64,000 nt of DNA from Opitutia bacterium. GTDB lineage: Bacteria > Verrucomicrobiota > Verrucomicrobiia > Opitutales > UBA953. Positions within the stretch are counted from its first letter, which is position 1. Each line of letters begins with the position of its first letter. Position numbers and translations under genes: made by a program. Under the pieces are notes generated by a model. The model did not search any database. It saw only the letters and a list, made by a program, of their open reading frames with translations, and was not told the origin of the DNA. Positions 10,386 through 20,183 of the stretch are shown piece by piece. The stretch covers positions 1 through 64,000 of the forward strand of contig CANIUQ010000001.1 in the NCBI GenBank assembly GCA_947470855.1, written 5' to 3'.

Positions 10386-11383
10386 TGGAATCTCCTCGCG
10401 TTCTCATCACTGGCGGAGGTGGCTTTCTTGGCCAAGCTATCGTCAAACTTTGTTTGGCTCGTGGCTATCACGTTCGTATCATGGGGCGGAAACAACGCAG
10501 CCAAGACTGCCCTCCCGAAGTAGATTATTTCTGTGGAGATCTCGCAAACCGAGACAGCGTCGAGAAAGCGATGCAAGGTTGTCATTACGTCTTTCACGTT
10601 GCTGCCCAAGCGGGGATCTGGGGTCGCTGGGAAGATTATGTAAAAAATAATATTATCGGAACACGCTATTGCCTCGAAGTCGCACGTGCCACCGGAATCA
10701 AGGCCTTTGTTTATACCAGCACGCCGAGCGTTGTTTTTACAGGAGAAGCTTTTCAAGGTGCCGACGAATCGTTGCCCTATGGGCGAAATTGGCTTTGTGC
10801 CTATGCTGAAACCAAAGCCAGTGCCGAGCAGGATGTTCTCAAAAGCCATACACCTGAGATGCCAACGTGTGCCCTGCGTCCGCACCTTATCTGGGGACCT
10901 GGAGATCATCACATTTTCCCCCGCATTCTCGAGCGAGCACGCCAGGGTAAGCTTCGCATCGTCGGTGACGGAGAAAACAAAGTCGATGTCACCCATGTTG
11001 ATAGCGCTGCGGTGGCTCACCTTAATGCCCTCGATGCTCTGCTCGCTGGCCGCGGTCACGGGAAAGCTTATTTTATTTCGCAAGGACAGCCCGTCAAACT
11101 TTGGGAATTTGTGAATCGACTCCTATCGGGTGCTGGCCTTCCCCCCGTCACCCAAAAAATCTCCCTGCGAAGGGCTTATTTACTCGGCGCCATTCTCGAA
11201 GGCATCTGGACTATTTTTCGCTTAAAGGGTGAACCGCCGATGACTCGTTTCGTCGCGGTGGAATTAGCCAAAGACCATTGGTTTGATATTCGAGCGGCCC
11301 AAAAAGACCTCGGTTTCCAACCACAGCATGATACTTGGCAAGCTCTCGATAAACTAGCACAGACATTTCGGGAAAAAATTTAA
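10385..11383 (+). CDS. oleD: NAD(P)-dependent 2-alkyl-3-oxoalkanoate reductase, OleD-like
   Basis: VLITGGGGFLGQAIVKLCLARGY, YTSTPSVVF, YAETKASAE; start overlaps oleC stop. Confidence 0.85.
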   Translation: MESPRVLITGGGGFLGQAIVKLCLARGYHVRIMGRKQRSQDCPPEVDYFCGDLANRDSVEKAMQGCHYVFHVAAQAGIWGRWEDYVKNNIIGTRYCLEVARATGIKAFVYTSTPSVVFTGEAFQGADESLPYGRNWLCAYAETKASAEQDVLKSHTPEMPTCALRPHLIWGPGDHHIFPRILERARQGKLRIVGDGENKVDVTHVDSAAVAHLNALDALLAGRGHGKAYFISQGQPVKLWEFVNRLLSGAGLPPVTQKISLRRAYLLGAILEGIWTIFRLKGEPPMTRFVAVELAKDHWFDIRAAQKDLGFQPQHDTWQALDKLAQTFREKI

Positions 11384-11426
11384 AGCCCCTACTTGCCTCC
11401 CACACGTAATCCAAACACCGTAACTT

Positions 11427-11867
11427 ATGACTAAACTAGGATGGCAACCAAACCATTCATTCGTCGTCCGAATGAAGACATGGTTTGATCAAACCGACGG
11501 TCTGGGCATTCTGCATCACTCGCATTACGTGCTCTTAATGGAGCGTGCTCAAAAAACCTTTTTTGTTGAAGTGATGGGTAAAGATACTCTCGATCCTGCG
11601 ATTGCTCCAGATGTTTACGTCGTCGTGCGCGACTTACAATTGCACTACCATTCCCCTATCCGGCCCGAATGTGAAGTAGATGTTATTTTAAAAGTTAAAA
11701 AAGTTCGTGCGGCAGGCCTCACGGTCGATTTTGAATTTCGCTCAACGGATCATTCCGTCCTTTATGCGAGAGGGAGTCGAACCGTTTGTCGTTTAGATGG
11801 AACTTCCCATCAACCCTGTCCTTGGACAGAGGAGTTTCGAGAAAAGCATGAAAAACTCATCGGCTAG
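11427..11867 (+). CDS. Acyl-CoA thioesterase, hotdog-fold (YbgC/4HBT family)
   Basis: FDQTDGLGILHHSHYVLLMERA hotdog active-site region. Confidence 0.85.
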   Translation: MTKLGWQPNHSFVVRMKTWFDQTDGLGILHHSHYVLLMERAQKTFFVEVMGKDTLDPAIAPDVYVVVRDLQLHYHSPIRPECEVDVILKVKKVRAAGLTVDFEFRSTDHSVLYARGSRTVCRLDGTSHQPCPWTEEFREKHEKLIG

Positions 11868-12489
11868 TTTTTCCAGCTAAAGCAAGACAAAGCGGGCAGG
11901 TTTTGCCATCGCAGCCTCGGGCTGTACAATACTCTCGGCCGTAAAAGATAATTCTCAGGTGTAATTGATTCCAAGCAGACTCTGGAAAAAGCTTTTTGCA
12001 ATCGCGCTCAACTTGTTCGACTGATTTGCCTTGGCTCAATTTCCAGCGTTTCGCCAAGCGATGAATATGTGTGTCGACAGGGAAAGCAGGCACTCCAAAA
12101 GCCTGTGCCATAACCACAGAAGCTGTTTTGTGACCCACGCCAGGTAAATCTTCTAGCTCTGCAAAAGTTCGTGGAACTTTGCCTTGGTGTTGATCCATAA
12201 TTTGTTGAGCCAAACCCACCAAGGCTTTGGATTTTTGCGGAGCCAAACCCAGTGAGCGAATCAAGTGATAAACCCGCTCCACCGGCATTCGAGCCATTTG
12301 CGACGGACTGCCCGCAACCGCAAAAAGCGCGGGAGTCACTTCATTCACTTTTTTATCGGTGCACTGGGCGGAAAGCACCACAGCCACAAGCAAAGTAAAG
12401 GCATCGACATGATCGAGCGGAACGGGCGTCTCGGGGTACAATTGGGCCAGTTTTTTGGCGATAAAGTTGGCACGTTCCTGACGGGTCAT
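11857..12489 (-). CDS. nth: Endonuclease III
   Basis: LSAQCTDKKVNEVTPALF, LPGVGHKTASVVMAQAFG (HhH), VDTHIHRLAKRW. Confidence 0.93.
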   Translation of the reverse strand: MTRQERANFIAKKLAQLYPETPVPLDHVDAFTLLVAVVLSAQCTDKKVNEVTPALFAVAGSPSQMARMPVERVYHLIRSLGLAPQKSKALVGLAQQIMDQHQGKVPRTFAELEDLPGVGHKTASVVMAQAFGVPAFPVDTHIHRLAKRWKLSQGKSVEQVERDCKKLFPESAWNQLHLRIIFYGREYCTARGCDGKTCPLCLALAGKTSR

Positions 12490-12649
12490 GACTTTAGATA
12501 AACCCCAATGTGAATAAGTGCCAATGCCGATGTTGCCGACCCTTTGTGAGTAACTTAAAGCCCTTATGCGTTGAGGGTTTTTCTCTTATAACCCTTCTAT
12601 CTAGGGGTGCAAAGTTGCGATACAGCGACTTGCTTTTAACACTTTCTTT

Positions 12650-15634
12650 ATGGTTCAACTACCCTACGACCCAGCGAAAATCAGCCGCGAACTTTCTCGT
12701 CACTACATTCCTGCCAGTGACCAAGATATTCAGAGCATGTTTAACGCCATTGGCGCCAAAAATTTCTCGGAAATGTATCAACACATTGCATCCGAGGTGA
12801 AGTTTTCTGGACCACTCGATTTGCCAGCTGAACTCGAATACCAAGCCTTGGCTCAACGCATGGCGGACTTGGCTGAAAAAAATCAGATTAAAACCAGTTT
12901 CATCGGTGATGGTCTGCAAGTTTATCAAACCCATGAAATCGTTGGGCACGTTTGCTCCATCCGAAATCTCACCACTTCCTACACCCCCTACCAGCCCGAA
13001 CGTTCTCAAGGCACGCTCATTACTCATTGGATTTATCAGTCGACTCTCGCCCAACTCACTGGCTTTGAAGCCGTCAATTCCTCTCTTTACGATCGAGCCA
13101 GTGCACTCTTCGAAGCTGCCGTTTGCGCGGTGAGAATGTCTGAAGCCGATGCCAATACCGTCCTAGTTGCTGGCACTCTGCTTCCGCAAGATATTGAAGT
13201 TTTAAAAACCCACATCGCTCATACCTCTGTAAAATGTGAATTCATCACTCCTGATGAAGAAACAGGGATTATCTCAGCAACAGCGATTGCTCAGTTTATT
13301 CAAAGTCATCCTGGAAAAGTAGCGGCGGTCATTTTCCCTCAAGTCAACCATCTAGGGCTTTTAGAAGATGTGGATGCATTGACCGATGTTTGTGCAGATC
13401 ACCAAGTAAAATCCATCGCCGTCATTGATCCGATGCTTTTGGCAACAGGCGGACTTAAAGCCCCAGCGCACTATGGCCGTCAAGGTGTGGATATTATTGT
13501 CGGGGAAGGTCAGCACTTAGCGATTGGAGCAAACTTTGGTGGACCTGGATTAGGAATCTTCGCGGTCAGACATCATGCAGAAAAGAAAAACGAGGTTCGA
13601 GAAACCCCTGGTCGTTTTGTTGGAAAAGCCAAAGACAACGCAGGTCGCGATTGCATCGTCATGGTGATGTCAACTCGTGAGCAACATATTCGCAAAGATA
13701 AAGCCACCTCCAATATCTGCTCCAATCAAGCTTTCATCGCCACGATTGCGGGTGCGGCTATTCTCGCTCGAGGTGAAAAAGGAATGGCGGCAAGTTGCCA
13801 AGCGGGTCGCGAACGGGCTCGAGCCATAGCCACAAAATTGGGCGCCATTCCTGGATTGAAAGTCTGTTACGCTAAACAGGCATTCTGGAATGAATTTAGT
13901 CTGATGCTCCCTGAGCCAGCCTCGGCCGTCATCGCTAAAGGCCGGGAAGCCGGTTTACACGTGGGGGTTGATATCACAGGACGCACTCCTTGCCGTTGCT
14001 CTCTCTTAAAAATTTCCTGCAGCGATATTCAAACCCAAGCTGATGCCGATAAACTCATCGCCTTTTTCGAAAGCCTTTACGGTCGAGCTCAAGGAACCTT
14101 CTCTCTTGCTGAAATACCCCCGTCTTTACTTCGAAAAGATGTGGTTGGCTTACCTTCCTTCGAACTGAAGGAGTTAAAAGATTATTATACGCGACTCGGA
14201 GAGTTAAATGTATCACCCGACACTGGGTGTTTCCCTTTGGGTTCATGTACCATGAAGTACAACCCGCATCTCAACGATTGGGCTGCTAGCTTGCCTGGTT
14301 TTACCAGTTTACATCCGCAAGCCCCGATAGAAGACGCGCAAGGATCTCTGGAACTCCTCTGGCAAATCCAAGAGTGGTTCCAAAAGATTACCGGCTTACC
14401 AGGAGTTACCACACAACCTGTTGCAGGAGCACAAGGCGAACTGGTCGGTCTCAAACTCTTCCAAGCTTATCACCAACACCATGGTCAAACTGAACGTGAT
14501 ATCATTCTTATCCCAGCGAGTGCGCATGGTACTAATTTCGCCACTGCAACCACCGCAGGTTACGTCAATCGACGTCGCCCAGATGGAGCCCCGTCTGGTA
14601 TTGTTATCTTGAAGTCAGCCCCCGATGGGCGCGTTGACCAAGAAGATTTTGATGCTAAAATTCGCGAATTCGGTCCGCGAATTGCAGGCATGATGGTAAC
14701 CAATCCCAATACCTCGGGAGTTTTTGAAACAGAGTTCAAACGCATGGCCGATGCGATTCATCAGGCTGGTGGCTTAGTCTATATGGACGGGGCGAACATG
14801 AACGCTATCGCGGGATGGGTAAATCTCCAAGCCCTAGGAGTCGATGCCGTGCATAATAATTTACACAAAACCTGGACCGTACCCCATGGAGGAGGCGGTC
14901 CTGGTGATGGGATTGTCGCCGTTTCTGATAAGCTCGTCGATTTCCTCCCTGGTTATCAAATTAAGAAACAAGGCGACCGATTTATTCCCGTTCGTCCTAA
15001 GCACAGCCTAGGATCTTTTCACCGTCATTGGGGAAATTTTGCCCACAAGGTAAGAGTTTATACTTATCTGCAACGCCTCGGACGCGAAGGAGTTCAACGC
15101 ATGTCAGCCATGTCTGTTTTGTCTAGTCGCTACCTCTACTCGCGACTCAAACAAAATTTCCCTTCTTTGCCCGCTGCCGCCAATGACGTGCCTCGTATGC
15201 ACGAGTTTATTCTGACGCTTACGGAGGAAGATTTTAAACGCATTGAATCGGTGGGCATTCCTAAAGCTTCCATCATTGGTCGGGTCGGTAAACTGTTCCT
15301 CGACTTCGGTTTCCACGCACCCACCGTCGCCTTCCCCGAAGTGTTTGGATTGATGATTGAACCCACCGAGTCCTACACCAAAGAAGAATTGGATCGTTTC
15401 GCTGAAGCAGTCATTGCCATCGGAGAACTGGTTCGAAATCGCCCCGAAGTTCTCCTATCTGCTCCTCGCTTCACTCCCGTTGACCGAGTTGATGAGGTTG
15501 CCGCAAACCGCGGATTAATTCTCAGCGAACACCTTAAGTCTCTCCCAGTTATTAATCCCAACCGTCTTTCACCCACCCTACTCAATCGCCTGCCCGTGAA
15601 AGAAATTAAGGAAAAAATTCTTGCTACCGTTTAG
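12650..15634 (+). CDS. gcvP: Glycine dehydrogenase (aminomethyl-transferring), GcvPA-GcvPB fusion
   Basis: N-terminal half resembles GcvPA (HYIPASDQDIQSMFNAIGAKNFSEMY); C-terminal half resembles GcvPB (DTGCFPLGSCTMKYNP; HNNLHKTW PLP-lysine region). Confidence 0.93.
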   Translation: MVQLPYDPAKISRELSRHYIPASDQDIQSMFNAIGAKNFSEMYQHIASEVKFSGPLDLPAELEYQALAQRMADLAEKNQIKTSFIGDGLQVYQTHEIVGHVCSIRNLTTSYTPYQPERSQGTLITHWIYQSTLAQLTGFEAVNSSLYDRASALFEAAVCAVRMSEADANTVLVAGTLLPQDIEVLKTHIAHTSVKCEFITPDEETGIISATAIAQFIQSHPGKVAAVIFPQVNHLGLLEDVDALTDVCADHQVKSIAVIDPMLLATGGLKAPAHYGRQGVDIIVGEGQHLAIGANFGGPGLGIFAVRHHAEKKNEVRETPGRFVGKAKDNAGRDCIVMVMSTREQHIRKDKATSNICSNQAFIATIAGAAILARGEKGMAASCQAGRERARAIATKLGAIPGLKVCYAKQAFWNEFSLMLPEPASAVIAKGREAGLHVGVDITGRTPCRCSLLKISCSDIQTQADADKLIAFFESLYGRAQGTFSLAEIPPSLLRKDVVGLPSFELKELKDYYTRLGELNVSPDTGCFPLGSCTMKYNPHLNDWAASLPGFTSLHPQAPIEDAQGSLELLWQIQEWFQKITGLPGVTTQPVAGAQGELVGLKLFQAYHQHHGQTERDIILIPASAHGTNFATATTAGYVNRRRPDGAPSGIVILKSAPDGRVDQEDFDAKIREFGPRIAGMMVTNPNTSGVFETEFKRMADAIHQAGGLVYMDGANMNAIAGWVNLQALGVDAVHNNLHKTWTVPHGGGGPGDGIVAVSDKLVDFLPGYQIKKQGDRFIPVRPKHSLGSFHRHWGNFAHKVRVYTYLQRLGREGVQRMSAMSVLSSRYLYSRLKQNFPSLPAAANDVPRMHEFILTLTEEDFKRIESVGIPKASIIGRVGKLFLDFGFHAPTVAFPEVFGLMIEPTESYTKEELDRFAEAVIAIGELVRNRPEVLLSAPRFTPVDRVDEVAANRGLILSEHLKSLPVINPNRLSPTLLNRLPVKEIKEKILATV

Positions 15635-16913
15635 GCTTTTCGGCGCGTTGCGTTTTTAAAAGCAAAATTAAACCGACGAGAAAAAGGAGAGCGAAAGAGG
15701 CAAAGCCGGCACGCTCGGTTGATGTCTCATCGCCGGCATTCGTAAAAAGCCAGCCAGCCACAGCACCCAACAAAGGTCCAAGAAAGGCGGCAAACTTACC
15801 CATCATACTATAAAAGCCGAAATAAACAATTTCACGACCTGCAGGAACCAGTTCAGCGAAATAGGAACGGCTTAAGGCTTGAACACCACCTTGGACCAAG
15901 CCGACTCCACCCGCAATAAGCCAAACCGAAGGAAATGTCAGTCCAGCTAACGTAATGTTTCCAGGGCTGATTTGCGACCCCCACAGCGTGAGCACGACGT
16001 AACCGAAAAGAGCAAAAACGATCATTCTCACTGCACCCCAGCGAGAGCCCAACCAACCAAAAGCAAGAGCAGCGGGAATGCCGATGATTTGGACAACGAG
16101 GAAAGCTTTGACCAAATCCGCCGATCCAAAACCAAGGACAGCACCAAAATGAGCTGCTGAGGTTTTCACGGCATGAACACCATCAATATAAAAAATATAT
16201 GCGCAAAGAAACCAACGGACACGTTCGTCTGCCCAGAGTTCTTTCGCCGTGGCTATGGTACTTTGCAAAGCGGATAGCCAAGTGATGCGATCGGCAGGCT
16301 CTTGTCGGGGAAAAGAAAAGGTTAACAGTGGAACCGAGAAACCCAACCACCATAACCCCGCCGCTAAATAAATCCAACGCAAATGGGGACCCGAAAAAAT
16401 GCCCAAGGCGAGTAGGATAAGAATTAAAAAACCAGCGACAAATCCTGAGGCATAGGCGATGCCACTTAAAAGATGTCTTCGCCCCAAAGGGGCACAATCG
16501 ACAATCATGGAATCGTAAAAAGTGCTCGCACTAAAAAAAGCAACAGCCGCCATGGCATAAAGCAAAGCCGAAACAAACCACTCCTGAGCAGGAACCCAAG
16601 AAAGCATCATGGTTAAAAGTGCACCAAGGACGACGGAGACCCTTAAAGCTTGGGCACGAAAACGCCCTCTTTCAGCCAGCTGTCCTAAAAAAGGAGCGAG
16701 GAAAAAGATGACTAAGCAAGGCAATGCCTGCGTAAGCTTAAAGACAATCGATTCGGTCTGATGATCTAATCCAACACCCCAAACATGGTGAAACATCTGC
16801 GGCCAAATCAGCGCCAAAACCACCATAGCAAAACCCGTATTCGCAAAATCATAAAGCGACCAAGCGATAGCCGCTTTAAAATCAAACTTTCGCAATGTTG
16901 GGGGACCCTGCAC
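15624..16913 (-). CDS. MFS transporter, UMF1/Atg22-like family
   Basis: WSLYDFANTGFAMVV N-terminus, ~12 TM segments, VQGGVQALSRSYFAELVP motif. Confidence 0.88.
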   Translation of the reverse strand: MQGPPTLRKFDFKAAIAWSLYDFANTGFAMVVLALIWPQMFHHVWGVGLDHQTESIVFKLTQALPCLVIFFLAPFLGQLAERGRFRAQALRVSVVLGALLTMMLSWVPAQEWFVSALLYAMAAVAFFSASTFYDSMIVDCAPLGRRHLLSGIAYASGFVAGFLILILLALGIFSGPHLRWIYLAAGLWWLGFSVPLLTFSFPRQEPADRITWLSALQSTIATAKELWADERVRWFLCAYIFYIDGVHAVKTSAAHFGAVLGFGSADLVKAFLVVQIIGIPAALAFGWLGSRWGAVRMIVFALFGYVVLTLWGSQISPGNITLAGLTFPSVWLIAGGVGLVQGGVQALSRSYFAELVPAGREIVYFGFYSMMGKFAAFLGPLLGAVAGWLFTNAGDETSTERAGFASFALLFLVGLILLLKTQRAEKPKR

Positions 16914-16966
16914 GAAAAGAATTTGAGCCTTCGCCTTCTTCTCAGCAATCCGTAAGTCAAATCAAC

Positions 16967-17854
16967 CTAGCGTCTTAATTGAGTAAATAACTCAATCGCC
17001 GACTGCGAACGATTAAGGATATAAACGTGATAACCAGGGACACCACGGGCGAGTAAACCGCGAATTTGACGAACCGCCCAAGAGACTCCCACTTTTCTTT
17101 GTGCTTCTTCATCCTCTCCGCAGGCCAGAAGTTTGGCCTCCAAAGCAGGTGGGATTTTCGCTTGGCAAAATCCACAAAAACGACGGGCCTGCTTTAAGGA
17201 AAGTACGGGCATAATGCCTGGCAAAATAGGTACAGTAATCCCCGCTGCTCGAGCTCGCTCAACCAGACGAAAATAATCTTCATTATCTAAAAAAAGTTGC
17301 GTGGTGACAAAATCAGCACCCGCTGAAACTTTTCCCGCAAGATGACGAATATCAGAAAGATCATTCGGTGAGTTAGGATGACGCTCAGGAAAACCAGCAA
17401 CGCCAACGGCAAAACGGTGGGGATGGGTTTTTTGAATGAGTTGCACGAGACCAAAGGCGTGGGCAAATCCTTCGGGGTGTGCGGTAAATTCTTTTTGACC
17501 TTTAGGCGGATCACCGCGCAAAGCCAAAATTCCGGAAAAGCCCGCCGCCTCATATTTAGCAATGATTTCGAGCAACTCGGACTGCGTATGCCCAACACAG
17601 GTTAAATGAGCAATCAGCGGAAAACCCGCCGCGACTAACTGCTGACCGTATTCCAAAACGGTTGAACGATCAGAACCACCAGCCCCATAAGTAATGGATG
17701 CAAAATCGATTCCAAAAGGATGGAGGGCTTTCGCCGTTTTTAACATCACCTGACCATCCTCTTTGGTTTTAGGCGGGAAGAATTCCACCGAAACCGTGGG
17801 ACGTTTCGGGGCTCGCAAACGGGCTAGGAATTCTGCCTTATTCATATCTATCAA
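16967..17854 (-). CDS. metF: 5,10-methylenetetrahydrofolate reductase
   Basis: VSVEFFPPKTKEDGQ, ITYGAGGSDR, LALRGDPPKG, GADFVTTQLFLDNEDYF. Confidence 0.95.
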   Translation of the reverse strand: MIDMNKAEFLARLRAPKRPTVSVEFFPPKTKEDGQVMLKTAKALHPFGIDFASITYGAGGSDRSTVLEYGQQLVAAGFPLIAHLTCVGHTQSELLEIIAKYEAAGFSGILALRGDPPKGQKEFTAHPEGFAHAFGLVQLIQKTHPHRFAVGVAGFPERHPNSPNDLSDIRHLAGKVSAGADFVTTQLFLDNEDYFRLVERARAAGITVPILPGIMPVLSLKQARRFCGFCQAKIPPALEAKLLACGEDEEAQRKVGVSWAVRQIRGLLARGVPGYHVYILNRSQSAIELFTQLRR

Positions 17855-17898
17855 TGTATCTTGATAAGATGATACGTGTCAAGGAGACAGCCTTGGGC

Positions 17899-18303
17899 TT
17901 ATCGGGGATGGGTAGAAGTCTGATTCGCTGGCAATTCCTCAGGCAATGCCACGAAATAGGCCATTACCATCCAACAAAGCATTAAAGGATAAAGACCTAG
18001 CATAAATAAAAAGGTGCCAAAAATACCCAGTAGAATCGCTGTCGTGACGGAGACGATTTTAAAAGTCACCAGAAAGCAGAGAGGAAGAATAATAAAAAGA
18101 ATCGAGGTAACGTAACCAATCGAAGTTGTACCCGAGTAAAAGCCCGAGGATTTAGCCAGCGTCATTTCGCAATTTCCGCAGGAAGGACGCAATCGAAACC
18201 AAGATTGCAATAAGCTACGTTGACCGCAATTAGGACAGCAGCCAAGAAGCCCACGTCGAAGAATATTGATACGGGTAACGACAAGAGAGTTGTCCGAGAT
18301 CAT
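17899..18303 (-). CDS. DUF983 family membrane protein
   Basis: GLLGCCPNCGQRSL...CGNCEMTLAKSSGFYSGTTSIGYVTS with TM helices. Confidence 0.75.
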   Translation of the reverse strand: MISDNSLVVTRINILRRGLLGCCPNCGQRSLLQSWFRLRPSCGNCEMTLAKSSGFYSGTTSIGYVTSILFIILPLCFLVTFKIVSVTTAILLGIFGTFLFMLGLYPLMLCWMVMAYFVALPEELPANQTSTHPR

Positions 18304-18306
18304 AAA

Positions 18307-20085
18307 TTACATCCGCTGAACGGGCTCGATAGCCAATAAACGCAACCCTGTTTCTAAAATAGAGCAGGTTCGCGAACATAGCATCAATCGCCGCGCGCGT
18401 ACATCAGGCTGGTCAACATTAACAGTGTCAGCGGCATAAAAAGCTCCATAAGCAGCAGCCAACTCATGGAGGTAAGTACAAAGATGATGCGGACGTAAAT
18501 CTTCCAGAGATTGATCGAGTGCGTTAGTGAAACCCAAAAGTTTTCGAGCGAGCGCGATTTCAGTGGGGGTTTCTGGATTGGAAGCTCCCTCCTCACCTTG
18601 ACCGACCTCGAGATTATTTTTGCGAAAAATGGATCGTACGCGCACGACTGCATAAAGCAGGTAGGGAGCCGTATTACCTTCAAAAGCTAATAGTTTATCC
18701 CAGGAGAAAGCGTAATCCATTGTGCGATTTGACGCCAAATCAGCATAACGCAGAGCAGCAATACCAATGGCTCGTGCAATCGCACGTCTTTCCGCCTCAG
18801 GCAAATCGGGACTCTTCGATGAAACAGCCGTGAACGCACGTTCCGTTGCCTCGTCGATAAGAGACTGCAAACGAACGGGATCGCCTGACTTCGTTTTAAT
18901 GGCTTTGCCGTCTTCACCTAAAATTGTGCCAAACCAAACGTGGCGCAGGCGTGGCAAGGGTCGCTGCGCTGCGGCAAACCATTTTGAACCCGTTCGGAAA
19001 AGTTGCTGAAAGTGATCCTGCTGGCGACCATCCGTAACATAGACAATTTCTTCGGCCTGAAAATGCTCCCAGCGATAAAGCAGAGTCGCTAAATCCGTAG
19101 ACGCATAATTCGATGAGCCATCTTTTTTTCGAACGATGAAGGGCATTTTCGTTTCAGCATGGCGAGAAAAGCGTGGCTCGTCGTCATGCCAAACCACCAA
19201 AGCTCCTTCACTTTCTTCGGCTAAACCACACTTTTGTAATTCGGTGTAAACTCGGTCTACCTTATCACGATAAAACGATTCACCTAAGATAAGGTCCGTT
19301 TTAAGGCCAAATTGATCATAAATTCGCTGACTGGCTGCATTCGAGACTTCGACAATTTTATGCCAAAGCGCCAGATTCTCAGCATCCCCAGCTTGGAGTT
19401 TCGCTAATTCGGCCCGTGCCTCTTCCATCGCCACAGGGTCTGCTTTTGTTAAAGCACTGCCCTCTTTGTAGAGTCTTTCTAAATCTTCAAGAGCTGTTGG
19501 ACTTTGGGCATCGCAAACAAACCCCGAACGTCGAATCGCCAAAATTAAAATGCCAAAATTTGTTCCCCAATCTCCGATATGGTTATCGCGAATAAGTTTA
19601 GCTCCACAGAATTCGATTAAACGTGCAACGGCTTCACCGATGACAATGGGGCGCAAATGCCCAACATGCATTTGTTTTGCGGTATTAGGAGAAGGATAAT
19701 CGATAATAACCTTCTTTCCTTTCATGATGGAGGATGCCCCCGCTCGCCATTTCGATTCATCGCGATATTCACGCAACCAATTCCCCAAAGCTAACGGTGT
19801 TAATTTAAAATTGATGAATCCTGGACCAGCCACCTCAGCCTGAATAAGGCTTTCATCCAACTCACCAGAAGCACGCAATGCATCTAAAAGAGCCGTGGCT
19901 AAGGCACGGGGGTTAGCTTTACTTTTTTTCGCAGCGGGCAGAACACCATTCGCTTGGAAATCAGCGTGACGAGGGTCCGAAAGACGCAGTTCGGGATTAA
20001 AATTAGCATCAAGCCCCGCAACCTGGGGGGCCACTTTTCTAAGCAAAGCATCAAGTTCTCGGGCTGGATTAAACCAAACAGGCAT
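18307..20085 (-). CDS. argS: Arginine--tRNA ligase
   Basis: IDYPSPNTAKQMHVGHLRPIVIG (HIGH-like) and class Ia ArgRS features. Confidence 0.96.
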   Translation of the reverse strand: MPVWFNPARELDALLRKVAPQVAGLDANFNPELRLSDPRHADFQANGVLPAAKKSKANPRALATALLDALRASGELDESLIQAEVAGPGFINFKLTPLALGNWLREYRDESKWRAGASSIMKGKKVIIDYPSPNTAKQMHVGHLRPIVIGEAVARLIEFCGAKLIRDNHIGDWGTNFGILILAIRRSGFVCDAQSPTALEDLERLYKEGSALTKADPVAMEEARAELAKLQAGDAENLALWHKIVEVSNAASQRIYDQFGLKTDLILGESFYRDKVDRVYTELQKCGLAEESEGALVVWHDDEPRFSRHAETKMPFIVRKKDGSSNYASTDLATLLYRWEHFQAEEIVYVTDGRQQDHFQQLFRTGSKWFAAAQRPLPRLRHVWFGTILGEDGKAIKTKSGDPVRLQSLIDEATERAFTAVSSKSPDLPEAERRAIARAIGIAALRYADLASNRTMDYAFSWDKLLAFEGNTAPYLLYAVVRVRSIFRKNNLEVGQGEEGASNPETPTEIALARKLLGFTNALDQSLEDLRPHHLCTYLHELAAAYGAFYAADTVNVDQPDVRARRLMLCSRTCSILETGLRLLAIEPVQRM

Positions 20086-20183
20086 GCCACAAGCCCTATG
20101 ACACCCTGCCCCTTCGGCAAGCGAAGAAGCAATCTTTCACTCCGATGCTTGCCACTTTGTCTCTAAACTTAAACTTTGTAGGT

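Noticed and set aside
10325-11083. 252-aa ORF antisense to oleD
   Set aside because: Lies wholly opposite a well-supported OleD coding frame; no recognisable motif; typical shadow ORF.
12490-12649. Possible glycine riboswitch upstream of gcvP
   Set aside because: No recognisable conserved aptamer core by eye; a Rfam/Infernal scan would settle it.
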